Assembly: GCA_023228995.1 (NCBI GenBank)
Contig: JALOAD010000001.1
Span: 1-64,000, forward strand
Reading direction: 5' to 3'
Length of the DNA: 64,000 bases
Origin: JALOAD01 sp023228995 [NCBI: Candidatus Muiribacterium halophilum]
Lineage (GTDB): Bacteria; Muiribacteriota; Muiribacteriia; Muiribacteriales
The first letter of the stretch is position 1. Every line of letters begins with the position of its first letter. The position numbers were made by a program, and so were the translations under genes. The notes below the pieces were generated by a model that was not told the origin of the DNA, ran no database searches, and was given only the letters and a program-made list of their open reading frames with translations. Below, one piece after another: positions 28,436 to 37,430 of this stretch.

Positions 28436-28451
28436 CGATAAATATAGTATA
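28436..28451 (+). promoter_or_regulatory. 16-bp upstream motif, copy 2
   Basis: Same CGATAAATATAGTATA as at 27805, at the same 28-nt distance from the start codon of the next gene, preceded by ATC to read TCCGATAA. Implies shared control of the two genes. Confidence 0.6.
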
Positions 28452-28479
28452 TAAATAATATAAATTGAGAGGGAAAAAA

Positions 28480-28869
28480 ATGAATCTTATTGCTAAACTA
28501 TCTAACTTTTTTATTTACCCAACAATTTCAAATTTCAGAAATGTAATTGATAAATCAGCTTGTATTGAAAATGCAAACGAGGTTGAAAGCCATCCTTTTA
28601 CAGTTAATATTGATGTAAAAAGATTAAACAATATCGATTTTGAAGTTGAATTCACATTTTACGATAATGTAGAAAAAGAAATAGTATGTTATCAAAAAAT
28701 GTTAATTAAAAAAGGCGAAATAACAGAAAATATCGGTGAGGGAAAATTAATTTCTTATACAGAAGCTAAAATATCAGATCGTGGTGAAAGGCTAATTTAT
28801 TCAACTTCAGTACATTTTGAAGAATATACATTATTTCACGAAAGAATGGCTGTTAAAATAGCTGCTTAA
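28480..28869 (+). CDS. Small beta-rich protein, family of three (2)
   Basis: About 129 residues from the ATG at 28480, which has GAGAGGG seven bases upstream. No signal peptide. The core FTVNIDVKRLNNIDFEVEF lines up with FKVSFDVKPLNNSFVCEF of the previous protein, and RLIYSTSVHF with the RLIYTLTINK of the next. Probably a cytoplasmic or peripheral relative. Function unknown. Confidence 0.75.
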   Translation: MNLIAKLSNFFIYPTISNFRNVIDKSACIENANEVESHPFTVNIDVKRLNNIDFEVEFTFYDNVEKEIVCYQKMLIKKGEITENIGEGKLISYTEAKISDRGERLIYSTSVHFEEYTLFHERMAVKIAA

Positions 28870-28881
28870 CCGAATTTTATT

Positions 28882-29259
28882 ATGAATATTAATATATTAA
28901 TTTATTTAATGACGCTTACAATACTTTATTATATGAAAAATCATTTTAATTCATTTAAAAAGTCTGGTTTTTCAACAGAAATTAATATTTCAACAGATTT
29001 ATTTGGTAAAAAAAACATTATTTTCAATATATTCGATGGTAATACAAAAATCACTACAATTTCAAAAAAAATAGTAAATAGCATTGAAAATGAATTTTTA
29101 ATTAATGAAGATTTTCTATTTTACATTAATTACAGAATATACAAAAATCGTCTTATATACACACTCACAATAAATAAAGATAATAAACAACTTTTTTCTG
29201 AAAAAGCTAAATATATACTAAATGACAATTGGGGTAATCCAGTAATTGAGATTTCTTAA
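28882..29259 (+). CDS. Small membrane-anchored beta-rich protein, family of three (3)
   Basis: 125 residues with an N-terminal hydrophobic helix (ILIYLMTLTILYYM). It follows the previous gene after 12 nt and is probably co-transcribed. The pattern STEINISTDLFGKKNIIFNIF, then RLIYTLTINKD, mirrors its two neighbours at low identity. Function unknown. The weak ribosome binding site suggests coupling to the gene before it. Confidence 0.7.
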   Translation: MNINILIYLMTLTILYYMKNHFNSFKKSGFSTEINISTDLFGKKNIIFNIFDGNTKITTISKKIVNSIENEFLINEDFLFYINYRIYKNRLIYTLTINKDNKQLFSEKAKYILNDNWGNPVIEIS

Positions 29260-29400
29260 CAATTTATATTAAAAAAAGTTAGAGAGTTTAATCTTTTGTT
29301 TTTCCTCTTTCGCCACTTCACTCTTTCACCCCTTCACCACTTCACGCTCTCGCTCTCAACTCTCAACCCTTTCCCTATTGAACCTATTTTAGATAAAAAA

Positions 29401-29423
29401 AAAGCCTGCATTTAGCAGGCTTT
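29401..29423 (-). terminator. Terminator after C25 peptidase copy 1
   Basis: AAAGCCTGC and GCAGGCTTT around ATTTA, with A-run and T-run. Nearly the same structure lies after copy 2 (31861-31887). Faces the small-protein genes too, so it may work in both directions. Confidence 0.85.
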
Positions 29424-29446
29424 TTAATTTTATAAACTAAAACTGA

Positions 29447-31399
29447 TTATTTTTCAATTACAAGATCTACAACTGGAATTGCATTAAGACCAGTTACTGT
29501 TATCATAGTCTGACCTTCGTAAGGGATTTCTATTTCTCCTCTACTGTCAGTTTTTGCTGAATAAGTTCTTTCAACATTATTATCATAAGCAGTTACTGTA
29601 AGACCTTCTCTAACTTCACCATCTACTGCAACAAGAATTGTATTATCAACAATTATTGCTTCAGCACTGATTTTTTTAGGTTCTTCAGTTCTTAGTGAAA
29701 CTGTACCTTCACCAAAATAGATTTTCTGTTCAATTAATCTATTACCTTCAGATCTATCAGAAGCACCATACTGTTCAGCAACTTTTAAAAGACCATACAT
29801 ATTAACAACAGTAGCTATTGAATTTTTCTTTTCGCCAAGCTGATTATGTATAATTTCTGCCTGCCAAACACAAGGTGGAACCCATGCTTCATTAGTTGAA
29901 CCAGCAGCTATTCCAATTGCTCCAGCTGGTTTTTCAGGAGTACCTGTTCTCATCCAAGCTTCAGCAAAACATTCGTTTTTGTGAAGAGCACCATTAACAC
30001 AAGCAACATCCCATATAACAGGATATTTACCAGTATTATTTAGTTTGTTTGCATCACTTGTATTAAAACCAGAAGTTACCCAAGTATAATCTGAACCATG
30101 TCCAACATAGTTGATTATTGAAACTCCAGAATTAACCGCATTGAAAACAATGGATTTATCTGAAGAATAACCCTGAGTATTACCATAACTAGGTGCATAA
30201 CATTCCCAAGTTTTAGTAAAATCAAGTTTTTCTTTAAGACTTACATGTAATTCATTAACTCTATCATAATCTTTAGGATTTCCTTCATTTGAAGCAATAC
30301 CTAAAGCTTCTTTGTACCATCCACCCATTGCTGGATTGATTTCATATTCTAAAGTTTTGTTAACTTGAATTTGAACATCTTCAATATCTTTAGAAGATAA
30401 TCTTGATATAAAAGCATCAGGAATATTGTCATTTCCTGCAAGCTTCATATACATATTATCTGAATTAGCTCCTTCACATTTACCTTTCATTGTTGGAATA
30501 TGTTCGTATTCACCAACTAAAGTAACAAAACAAAGATCTCCATTGTCATATTTCTTTTGAAAGTATGCTTTTAGATCATTTGAATTAGAAGCAACTTCGC
30601 TATATTTAACCAATTCAACATCATAACCTGATTTCTTTTTCCAATCAGCTAAAGGTTTAGCAGCATTGTAAAATTCATCATAAGCAACGATAAGAAGATT
30701 TTTACTTTCGTTAGGAGCGTTAATTTCTCCGTTTCTAGTCATAAATGGTGAGCTATAGTTCATAAAAACATCACTATAGATTTTTTCGAAATCTGAGCTG
30801 ATATTTCCGCTAACTCTAACGCCCAATCCTCTGTTCACCTGAGATGTAACTTTAATTGAAAGATTATTATAAACTCTTAATTTGTTTTCTTTAGCGTTAT
30901 ACTGGAAAGGAGTTACTTCAACTCTTAAACCAGAAATATCTCTAAGAATAAAATTTTCAACATTAGATAGCATTTTGTCCTTTGAAGGATACCAACCATC
31001 TTTGTCATAAACTGGACCGAATTCATAAGGAACTTCTTCAGGATTAATATCTCTTGTTAAAGAACCTTTTGAAGGAATAATTGAAACATTTTCAATTTCA
31101 ATATATTCGCTATTTGCAATCTCAACATTAGCCATTCCCTGTGGAACAGCAAGAAAAGCTGAAACAGTTCTTAATTCTGGAGCTCCTTTTTCAAAAGTAA
31201 CTGCTGAATTATCAAGAACTATTTTGTTAAAAGTCTTTCCATCGATTTCTACTGTTTCAGATGTAAGACCGTCTGTACTGATAGCAATGTCTATCAGCAT
31301 GCTTCCTCTTTGCACATTCAATTCTTTAGTAACACTAGCTGCCATAGCAAACTGTGAGAAAAGAATTGAAACTGCAAGTAATAGAGTTAATTTTTTCAT
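29447..31399 (-). CDS. Gingipain-like peptidase (family C25), exported, copy 1
   Basis: 650 residues from the ATG at 31399 (preceded by AAGGAGTACGGAGT) with a Sec signal peptide (MKKLTLLLAVSILFSQFAMA). A long frame upstream to 31534 is not used. An N-terminal propeptide-like domain (about 20-220) is followed by the caspase-like C25 domain: NLLIVAYDEFYNAAKPLADWKK, catalytic His434 in NYVGHGSDYTW and Cys467 in WDVACVNGALH. A C-terminal Ig-like module ends at VVDLVIEK; no sorting domain (Por/C-terminal) is apparent. A secreted cysteine peptidase that is probably self-processed. About 80-90 percent identical by eye to the next gene. Confidence 0.93.
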   Translation of the reverse strand: MKKLTLLLAVSILFSQFAMAASVTKELNVQRGSMLIDIAISTDGLTSETVEIDGKTFNKIVLDNSAVTFEKGAPELRTVSAFLAVPQGMANVEIANSEYIEIENVSIIPSKGSLTRDINPEEVPYEFGPVYDKDGWYPSKDKMLSNVENFILRDISGLRVEVTPFQYNAKENKLRVYNNLSIKVTSQVNRGLGVRVSGNISSDFEKIYSDVFMNYSSPFMTRNGEINAPNESKNLLIVAYDEFYNAAKPLADWKKKSGYDVELVKYSEVASNSNDLKAYFQKKYDNGDLCFVTLVGEYEHIPTMKGKCEGANSDNMYMKLAGNDNIPDAFISRLSSKDIEDVQIQVNKTLEYEINPAMGGWYKEALGIASNEGNPKDYDRVNELHVSLKEKLDFTKTWECYAPSYGNTQGYSSDKSIVFNAVNSGVSIINYVGHGSDYTWVTSGFNTSDANKLNNTGKYPVIWDVACVNGALHKNECFAEAWMRTGTPEKPAGAIGIAAGSTNEAWVPPCVWQAEIIHNQLGEKKNSIATVVNMYGLLKVAEQYGASDRSEGNRLIEQKIYFGEGTVSLRTEEPKKISAEAIIVDNTILVAVDGEVREGLTVTAYDNNVERTYSAKTDSRGEIEIPYEGQTMITVTGLNAIPVVDLVIEK

Positions 31400-31583
31400 A
31401 CTCCGTACTCCTTTAAAATTTTTTTGATATGAAATAATTATAAAACATTTTTTATCAAAATGGTAGGACTTTTTTTTTATTAAAAAATATACAGTAGAAG
31501 TATGTTCCAAAGAGTGTCTGCCGGTATCGTTCAATCCTAAAACTCTTTAACCTTAAAAACCAGCGAATAATAAAATAGATAAT
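31400..31583. other. Upstream region of C25 copy 1
   Basis: Contains the ribosome binding site at 31401-31412 and an AT-rich stretch; nothing coding is seen. The hairpin array B follows. Confidence 0.5.
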
Positions 31584-31698
31584 GCAGTTAGCACAAATTT
31601 ATCATTTTATGATAAATTTGCTAGTTAGCGACTACATTGTAGCCTAGTAAGCGGTTGAAAAAGCCAACCTAGTTAGCACAGCTAAAGCTGTTAGTTAG
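31584..31698 (+). repeat. Variable-stem hairpin array B
   Basis: Units: 11-bp stem CAAATTTATCA (31594-31604) with TGATAAATTTG (31610-31620), loop TTTTA; CTAC/GTAG (31632-31642); GGTTG/CAACC; ACAGC/GCTGT. They are separated by TAGTTAGC and CTAGTAAGC spacers. The order and flanks match array C (38753-38886, inverted), but the 11-bp stem differs at seven of eleven positions with pairing kept. Confidence 0.8.
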
Positions 31699-31710
31699 AA
31701 AACACAAAAC

Positions 31711-31740
31711 AGATCCTGGCTCAGAATAGTACCGGGATGG
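31711..31740 (-). repeat. REP-like repeat, inverted, degenerate
   Basis: AGATCCTGG and CCGGGATGG arms with the same loop type as at 23939. Between array B and the terminator of C25 copy 2. Confidence 0.7.
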
Positions 31741-31860
31741 AAAAAATAAATAAAGTTAGAGATTTTAATCTTTTGTTTTTCCTATTTCACCCCTTCACCA
31801 CTTCACGCTCTCGCTCTCAACTCTCAACCCTTTCCCTATTTAAGCGATTTTAGATAAAAA

Positions 31861-31887
31861 AAAAAGCCCGCATTTAGCAGGCTTTTT
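31861..31887 (-). terminator. Terminator after C25 peptidase copy 2
   Basis: AAAAAGCCCGC and GCAGGCTTTTT around ATTTA, one mismatch compared with the copy at 29401. The pyrimidine-rich stretch next to it (CTTCACCACTTCACGCTCTCG) is also duplicated at 29320-29360, so the duplication included flanking DNA. Confidence 0.8.
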
Positions 31888-31908
31888 AATTTTATAACTT
31901 AAAACTTA

Positions 31909-33963
31909 TTATTTTTCAATTACAAGATCTACAACTGGAATTGCATTAAGACCAGTTACTGTTATCATTGTCTGACCTTCGTAAGGAATTTCTATCATTC
32001 CTCTAGTGTCAGTTTTTGCTGAATAAGTTCTTTCAACATTATTATCATAAGCAGTTACTGTAAGACCTTCTCTAACATCACCATCTACTGCAACAAGAAT
32101 TGTATTATCAACAATTATTGCTTCAGCATTGATTTTTTTAGGTTTTTCAGTTCTTAGTGAAACTGTACCTTCACCAAAATAGATTTTCTGTTCAATTAAT
32201 CTATTACCTTCAGATCTATCAGAAGCACCGTACATTTCAGCAACTTTTAAAAGACCATACATATTAACAACATTACCAATTGAATTTTTCTTTTCACCAA
32301 GCTGATTATGAATAATTTCTGCCTGCCAATCACAAGGTGGAACCCAAGCTTCATTAGTAGAACCAGCAACTATTCCAATTGCTCCAGCTGGTTTTTCAGG
32401 AGTACCTGTTCTCATCCAAGCTTCAGCAAAACATTCGTCTCTGTGAAGAGCACCATTAACACAAGCAACATCCCATATTATAGGATATTTACCAGTATTA
32501 TTTAGTTTATGTGCATCGCTTGTACTAAAACCAGAAGTTACCCAAGTATAATCTGAACCATGTCCAACATAATTGATTATTGAAACTCCAGAATTAACAG
32601 CATCAAAAATAACTGATTTATCAGATGTATTATTTGAAGAATCAAATCTTGCTGATTTAAACATCATAGGAGGCATAGTTCCAGGAACGCCAGGATATTC
32701 AGAATCCATAGAATTTTCATCTTTCCAATACCATCCGCCAGAACCAGCATCAGGAGCATAACATTCCCAAATTTTAGTAAATCCAAGCTTATTTTTAAGA
32801 CTTGTATGTAATTCATCAACTCTAATATAATCTTTAGGATTTCCTTCATTTGAAGCAATACCCAAAGCTTCAGTTGCCCAGCTACCATCAGCAGGGTTAA
32901 TTTCATATTCTAAAGTTTTATTAACTTGAATTTGAACATCTTCAATATTTTTAGCTGATAATCTTGATATAAAAGCATCAGGAATATTGTCATCTCCGGC
33001 AAGCTTCATATACATATTATCTGAATTAGCACCTTCGCATTTACCTTTCATGGTTGGAATATGTTCATATTCACCAACTAAAGTAACAAAACAAAGATCT
33101 CCATTATCATATTTCTTTTGAAAATATGCTTTTAGATCATTTGAATTAGAAGCAACTTCGCTATATTTAACCAATTCAACATCATAACCTGATTTCTTTT
33201 TCCAATCAGCTAAAGGTTTAGCAGCATTGTAAAATTCATCATAAGCAACGATAAGAAGATTTTTACTTTCATCAGGAGCATTAATTCTACCACTTCTAGT
33301 CATAAATGGTGAGCTATAATTCATAAAAACATCACCATAGATTTTTTCAAAATCTGAGCTGATATTTCCGCTAACTCTAACACCCATTCCTCTGTTAATC
33401 TGAGCAGAAACTTTAACAGCAAGATTTTTATAAATTCTTAATTTGTTTTCTTTAGCATTATACTGGAAAGGAGTTACTTCAACTCTCAAACCAGAAATAT
33501 CTCTAAGAATAAAACTTTCAACATTAGATAGCATTTTGTCTTTTGAAGGATACCAACCATCTTTGTCATAAGTAGGACCGAATTCATAAGGAACTTCTTG
33601 AGGATTAATATCTCTTGTTAAAGCACCCTTTGAAGGAATAATTGAAATATTTTCAATTTCAATATATTCGCTATCTGCAATCTCAACATTAGCCATTCCA
33701 TTTGGAACTGCAAGAAAAGCTGAAACAGTTCTTAATTCTGGAGCTCCTTTTTCAAAAGTAACTGCAGAATTTTCAAGTTCTAATGAAGTATAAATTTTAC
33801 CATCAATATCTTTTTTAACTGAAGTTAAACCTTCAGTATCAATATTGATGTCAATAATCATACTTCCGCTTCTTTCGACTCTAAGACTTTTTTGAACACC
33901 AGCTGCCATAGTAACCTGAGTCAAAAGAAAAACACACATGAGTAACAAAGTAATTTTTCTCAT
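31909..33963 (-). CDS. Gingipain-like peptidase (family C25), exported, copy 2
   Basis: 684 residues with signal peptide MRKITLLLMCVFLLTQVTMA. Catalytic His468 in NYVGHGS and Cys501 in DVACVNG. Compared with copy 1 it carries a 33-residue longer loop (about residues 405-446: WYWKDENSM, PGTMPPMMFKSARF) just before the catalytic core. Such loops may alter substrate recognition. The rest, including the C-terminal Ig-like module, is nearly the same. GGAGAGG precedes the ATG. Tandem gene duplication with shared downstream sequence. Confidence 0.93.
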   Translation of the reverse strand: MRKITLLLMCVFLLTQVTMAAGVQKSLRVERSGSMIIDINIDTEGLTSVKKDIDGKIYTSLELENSAVTFEKGAPELRTVSAFLAVPNGMANVEIADSEYIEIENISIIPSKGALTRDINPQEVPYEFGPTYDKDGWYPSKDKMLSNVESFILRDISGLRVEVTPFQYNAKENKLRIYKNLAVKVSAQINRGMGVRVSGNISSDFEKIYGDVFMNYSSPFMTRSGRINAPDESKNLLIVAYDEFYNAAKPLADWKKKSGYDVELVKYSEVASNSNDLKAYFQKKYDNGDLCFVTLVGEYEHIPTMKGKCEGANSDNMYMKLAGDDNIPDAFISRLSAKNIEDVQIQVNKTLEYEINPADGSWATEALGIASNEGNPKDYIRVDELHTSLKNKLGFTKIWECYAPDAGSGGWYWKDENSMDSEYPGVPGTMPPMMFKSARFDSSNNTSDKSVIFDAVNSGVSIINYVGHGSDYTWVTSGFSTSDAHKLNNTGKYPIIWDVACVNGALHRDECFAEAWMRTGTPEKPAGAIGIVAGSTNEAWVPPCDWQAEIIHNQLGEKKNSIGNVVNMYGLLKVAEMYGASDRSEGNRLIEQKIYFGEGTVSLRTEKPKKINAEAIIVDNTILVAVDGDVREGLTVTAYDNNVERTYSAKTDTRGMIEIPYEGQTMITVTGLNAIPVVDLVIEK

Positions 33964-34082
33964 AAACCTCTCCTTTTTAAGTAATGAACTTAATTATAAT
34001 AGATTTTTACTGAAAATGTAAGGGTTTTTTTTTATTAAGTCCTCTGATTAATTATACTGAATTTTTGATTATTTAATCAGAA

Positions 34083-34203
34083 GACTCAATTACGAGAACT
34101 CGATATAAGTTTTTCAATTAAATTAAAGTATGAAGGATTTTCTTTAAACAAAAGCAAAAAAAAAAATCTACTCGGTAACTTGAGTGAACATTGCGAAGCA
34201 TAA
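34083..34203 (+). repeat. Element E2, truncated inverted copy with its outer flank
   Basis: Reverse complement of about 70-185 (from CGAGTAGA to the GAATTCTCG region), ending at GCGAAGCAT before the CATCCGTA hairpin and running into an A-tract. Bordered by a REP unit at 34220-34252. Confidence 0.7.
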
Positions 34204-34219
34204 AAAAAAAACAAAAACG

Positions 34220-34252
34220 AGATCCCGGCTCAAAAGCATACCGGGATGACAG
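34220..34252 (-). repeat. REP-like repeat, inverted
   Basis: AGATCCCGG and CCGGGATGACAG arms, loop CTCAAAAGCATA. Pairs with the unit at 34502-34534 to bracket E1 copy 3. Confidence 0.85.
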
Positions 34253-34283
34253 CGTTAATGAAGCAATTAAAAATTAAAAATTA

Positions 34284-34499
34284 AAAATTGATAATATAAA
34301 GCAAGGAGAAATTTTTTGAATAATGAAATCAAAGAAAATTAATTAAGAGGAACTATGGAGACTGTTACGAAGTATGCAATATACGGATGTATTGCAAAGG
34401 CGAACATCGTAAGAGGGAATTTTACATGGAAGTTAAATTTCATGTGGTCCGATAAATTAATATTTCTTTGATGAAATAATAGGTAATTATAAAGCTAAA
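34284..34499 (+). repeat. Dispersed element E1, copy 3 (inverted)
   Basis: Reverse complement of 351-567. In this orientation an ORF of 38 codons runs 34355-34471 after AAGAGGAAC. The conserved hairpin with loop TACGGATG lies inside it. REP units stand at both ends, as in the other copies. Confidence 0.8.
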
Positions 34500-34501
34500 C
34501 A

Positions 34502-34534
34502 AGATCCCGGCTCAAAAGCATACCGGGATGACAG
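34502..34534 (-). repeat. REP-like repeat, inverted
   Basis: Same 33-nt unit as at 34220. The stretch 34535-34640 beyond it is C-rich low complexity (CAACTCTCAACCCTCAACT) and shows no gene. Confidence 0.8.
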
Positions 34535-34642
34535 CGTTTACGCTATTCTCGTGTCCCAAACCCAGTGTTTCCCATTTCCCCACAACCCTCAACTCTCAAC
34601 CCTCAACTCTCAACCCCTTTAACCTTCTTCTAACCGCTTTTT

Positions 34643-35872
34643 TTATGATTGATTTATCTCCATATCCATTGCAATTATATTATAATCTGAAAATGGAGTT
34701 AATGAGTTTTTAACACTTCCTTTAAAATCATCACCAAACATTTTATAAATATTAGAATTTAATTGTAATTCAGGTAATCTTCCGAGTATTTTGCCGTTTT
34801 CATATAAAAATGAAAGCTGTACTGGAGTTCCAAAACTACCTTCAGTTGTAAAATCTCCTCCACTTGCCATTAATACAACAATTGCTTTTTGTCCTTTTAG
34901 CATATCTTCAAGATTATTATGCGTAATCTCAACATCAAGATTACTTCTACCTAAAACCGGAACTGTATCATAAGCTGAAACTGCTGACCCTGTTAATTCA
35001 TATCCAAATTCTTTAGCTAATTGTTTATCTGATGATGGTGCTTTAAATATTCCATCTTTTATAAAATAGAATTTATTATTATTAAGTATTGTTCCTTCTG
35101 CATCAAAATAACTTAAATAATTATCATTACTTTCTCTATTATTTATGAGATTGAATTTTTCGTTAAATAATTTATCCCCTTGTTTTTTAGAAAAAATCGA
35201 TGTTTGAGTAGAATATTTTCTGCCTGATAATTCAAGATTAAACTTAGATAGAGTAGTTCCAGGTTCTAAAAAAATAACTGGCATTTTTTTTTCAAGTTTT
35301 ACTTTAAGAAGATTTCTATGCCATTCTAAAAATTTTTGAGAATAATCAAGCCATTCTTTTCTATTATATTTATGACTCATAAAACCAAAAAAACCATCAA
35401 AAAGACTTACAGATTCTTTTGTTTTATATAAAAGCCCAAATGACATATATTTACTTGTAAAATCCATTTTAGTATTTGAATTATTGGATAAATGTATTTT
35501 ATCTTCAATCAATGAAGCTTTATTTGAAAAAATAAAATCACTTCCAAATTTATTTAATTCTTTTAAAACTTCTTCAACTTCTTCGATAATATTATCAGGT
35601 TTAATAGGAAACTCGCCGATTTCAACTTTTTTATTGATATTTGAAGCAGATTCACATGGATATGAAATTTTATTCATAAGAGATTTAACTGCATTTTTTT
35701 CAGCAATTTCTTCTCCTAAATCCCCAATATAACCTGCAACACCAATATCACCTTCATTATACAATCTTATACCTGTTTTTTTAATTTCAGATTTTCTAAA
35801 AGAATCAACTTTTGAATTAGTTATATTAACTGTAAAACTAGTATTTTCCATTTTAAATTTTTCTCTAATCAT
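34643..35872 (-). CDS. TldD/PmbA family protein, PmbA-like partner
   Basis: 409 residues from the ATG at 35872, which has GGGGAG six bases upstream; a longer frame to 35965 overlaps tldD and is not used. Family features: SKYMSFGLLYKTKE in the N-terminal half, VIFLEPGTTLSKFNLELSGRKYSTQTSIFSKK, and the C-terminal NLEDMLKGQKAIVVLMASGGDFTTEGSFGTPVQ. There is no HExxxH, as expected of the PmbA/TldE half. It forms a heterodimeric peptidase with the TldD gene 11 nt upstream, acting on modified peptides or unfolded proteins in the cytoplasm. Confidence 0.88.
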   Translation of the reverse strand: MIREKFKMENTSFTVNITNSKVDSFRKSEIKKTGIRLYNEGDIGVAGYIGDLGEEIAEKNAVKSLMNKISYPCESASNINKKVEIGEFPIKPDNIIEEVEEVLKELNKFGSDFIFSNKASLIEDKIHLSNNSNTKMDFTSKYMSFGLLYKTKESVSLFDGFFGFMSHKYNRKEWLDYSQKFLEWHRNLLKVKLEKKMPVIFLEPGTTLSKFNLELSGRKYSTQTSIFSKKQGDKLFNEKFNLINNRESNDNYLSYFDAEGTILNNNKFYFIKDGIFKAPSSDKQLAKEFGYELTGSAVSAYDTVPVLGRSNLDVEITHNNLEDMLKGQKAIVVLMASGGDFTTEGSFGTPVQLSFLYENGKILGRLPELQLNSNIYKMFGDDFKGSVKNSLTPFSDYNIIAMDMEINQS

Positions 35873-35883
35873 ATAATTCTCCC

Positions 35884-37221
35884 CTACATAACATCCATTT
35901 GAGATACTCTTACAAAAGGTCCGCCAAATCCAACAGGAAGTGGTGCTTGTTCCATTTTTCCACATCCACCGCCAACAAAAGAAAGCAATTTAACTTTATC
36001 AGAAAGACCGTCAATACGGTTTAAAGTTTCAAAAACAGTACCAGTAATAACAGCAACATTAACCGGATATTCAATCTTGCCATCTTTCATATAATAAGCT
36101 CTTGAAGGTGCAAGTGTAAATGTTGATAATCCAGAACCATGCTTAATTGTATCAATAAAAATCCCTTCTTTTACCTCAGAAAAAAGTTGTTCTTTAGTTT
36201 TATCACCTTTATCTATATAAGTAGTAGTCATTCTAACAATCGGTTCATACATAAATGAAATTGCCCTAGCATTACCAGTAGGATTTTCTTCAAGTTTACT
36301 TGCAGTAAGAACACTATGTAATCTGCCACTTAAAATTCCATCTTTAATAAGATAAGTTTTTTCAGAAAAACTTCCTTCATCATCATATGGAGTATATCCA
36401 ACACCCATTTCTTGACCATCATCAACAATAGATAATATAGAAGAACCAACTTTTTTGCCAATAGCCCACTCTTTTTTCATTTTTTCATCGCCAATCATAA
36501 AATCAGACTCACTTTTATGACCAAATGATTCATGAGCAAATATTCCAGCTGCGAGTGGTGATAAAATCACACAATATTTACCAGGTTTAATATCTTTTGC
36601 ATTTTTCATAAAATCATAAGCTTCATCAATATATTTTGAAATTTCACCTTCTAAATTTTCAAGTTCTGTAAAACAATTTGCACCAAAAGAGTAAGAATCA
36701 TTGAATTTTTTATCGTTTTCTGCAAGATTAAAAGAATATCGTAAACCACAACTTTGATTAGTCCAAGTCAAATCACTTCCAGAACTTGAGTAAAATTCCA
36801 TAGTTGTATGATTTTCTTCATAATGAGCATTCCACATTTTAATATATGGTCTTAATGAAAAAAGATTTATATAACATTTAACAAGATTCATTTTTTTATC
36901 TGATGAAATTTTTCTAACATCATTATCTATGAATTTATCAACTTTTTCTTTATTAACTTGAAACTTTTTCACAGTAGAATTTTCTAATATAAAACTGTTT
37001 GAAGAACATAAATGAGAAAGAGAATCAATTTCTTTTTGAATATCCAATATTGAAGTTGTTGCACTATAATACCACATATTACCATCAAAAATACGGATAA
37101 AAGCTCCTTCTGTAGCTCTTTCAACGAAATTTTCAAGTTTTTCTTTTAAAAAACTAATAGAAGTACTGAATTTCCTTTCAATTCTAACATCACAGTAAAG
37201 ATCCTGTGGAAAAATAAACAT
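35884..37221 (-). CDS. tldD: TldD-type zinc metalloprotease subunit
   Basis: 445 residues, a little shorter than E. coli TldD (about 480). The active-site HExxxH is H230-E-S-F-G-H235, followed by the MIGDEKMKKEW region, DDEGSFSEKTYLIKDGIL, SGLSTFTLAPSRAYYMKDG and the conserved GGCGK near residue 420. In known TldD the two His and a later Cys bind zinc. GGGGGTAAT precedes the ATG. The pmbA-like gene follows after 11 nt. TldD/E is known to trim some ribosomal peptides; no precursor peptide is found next to it here. Confidence 0.93.
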   Translation of the reverse strand: MFIFPQDLYCDVRIERKFSTSISFLKEKLENFVERATEGAFIRIFDGNMWYYSATTSILDIQKEIDSLSHLCSSNSFILENSTVKKFQVNKEKVDKFIDNDVRKISSDKKMNLVKCYINLFSLRPYIKMWNAHYEENHTTMEFYSSSGSDLTWTNQSCGLRYSFNLAENDKKFNDSYSFGANCFTELENLEGEISKYIDEAYDFMKNAKDIKPGKYCVILSPLAAGIFAHESFGHKSESDFMIGDEKMKKEWAIGKKVGSSILSIVDDGQEMGVGYTPYDDEGSFSEKTYLIKDGILSGRLHSVLTASKLEENPTGNARAISFMYEPIVRMTTTYIDKGDKTKEQLFSEVKEGIFIDTIKHGSGLSTFTLAPSRAYYMKDGKIEYPVNVAVITGTVFETLNRIDGLSDKVKLLSFVGGGCGKMEQAPLPVGFGGPFVRVSQMDVM

Positions 37222-37430
37222 ATTACCCCCAGAACTATATTCTATTTGCTAAATTCATTTAATTTATATATTTTATCAAAAATATTATATTTTAACCATT
37301 TATATTTTTTATATTATTAAAAAAATAATTAAACTTATACTTAAAAATTTATAAACCATATAGATAATTGTAATTTAAAAAATAATATTTTATAATATAA
37401 TGTAATTGGATAATATTAGCATGAGGCAAT
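37222..37430. other. Divergent promoter region, tldD / receiver protein
   Basis: Very AT-rich 209-bp gap between divergent genes. TATAAT-like hexamers occur on both strands (for example near 37391-37400), but no single promoter can be fixed. Confidence 0.4.

Noticed and set aside
34643-37221. TldD/PmbA as part of a ribosomal-peptide cluster
   Set aside because: No short precursor or modification gene lies beside them; the radical SAM gene is 12 kb away.
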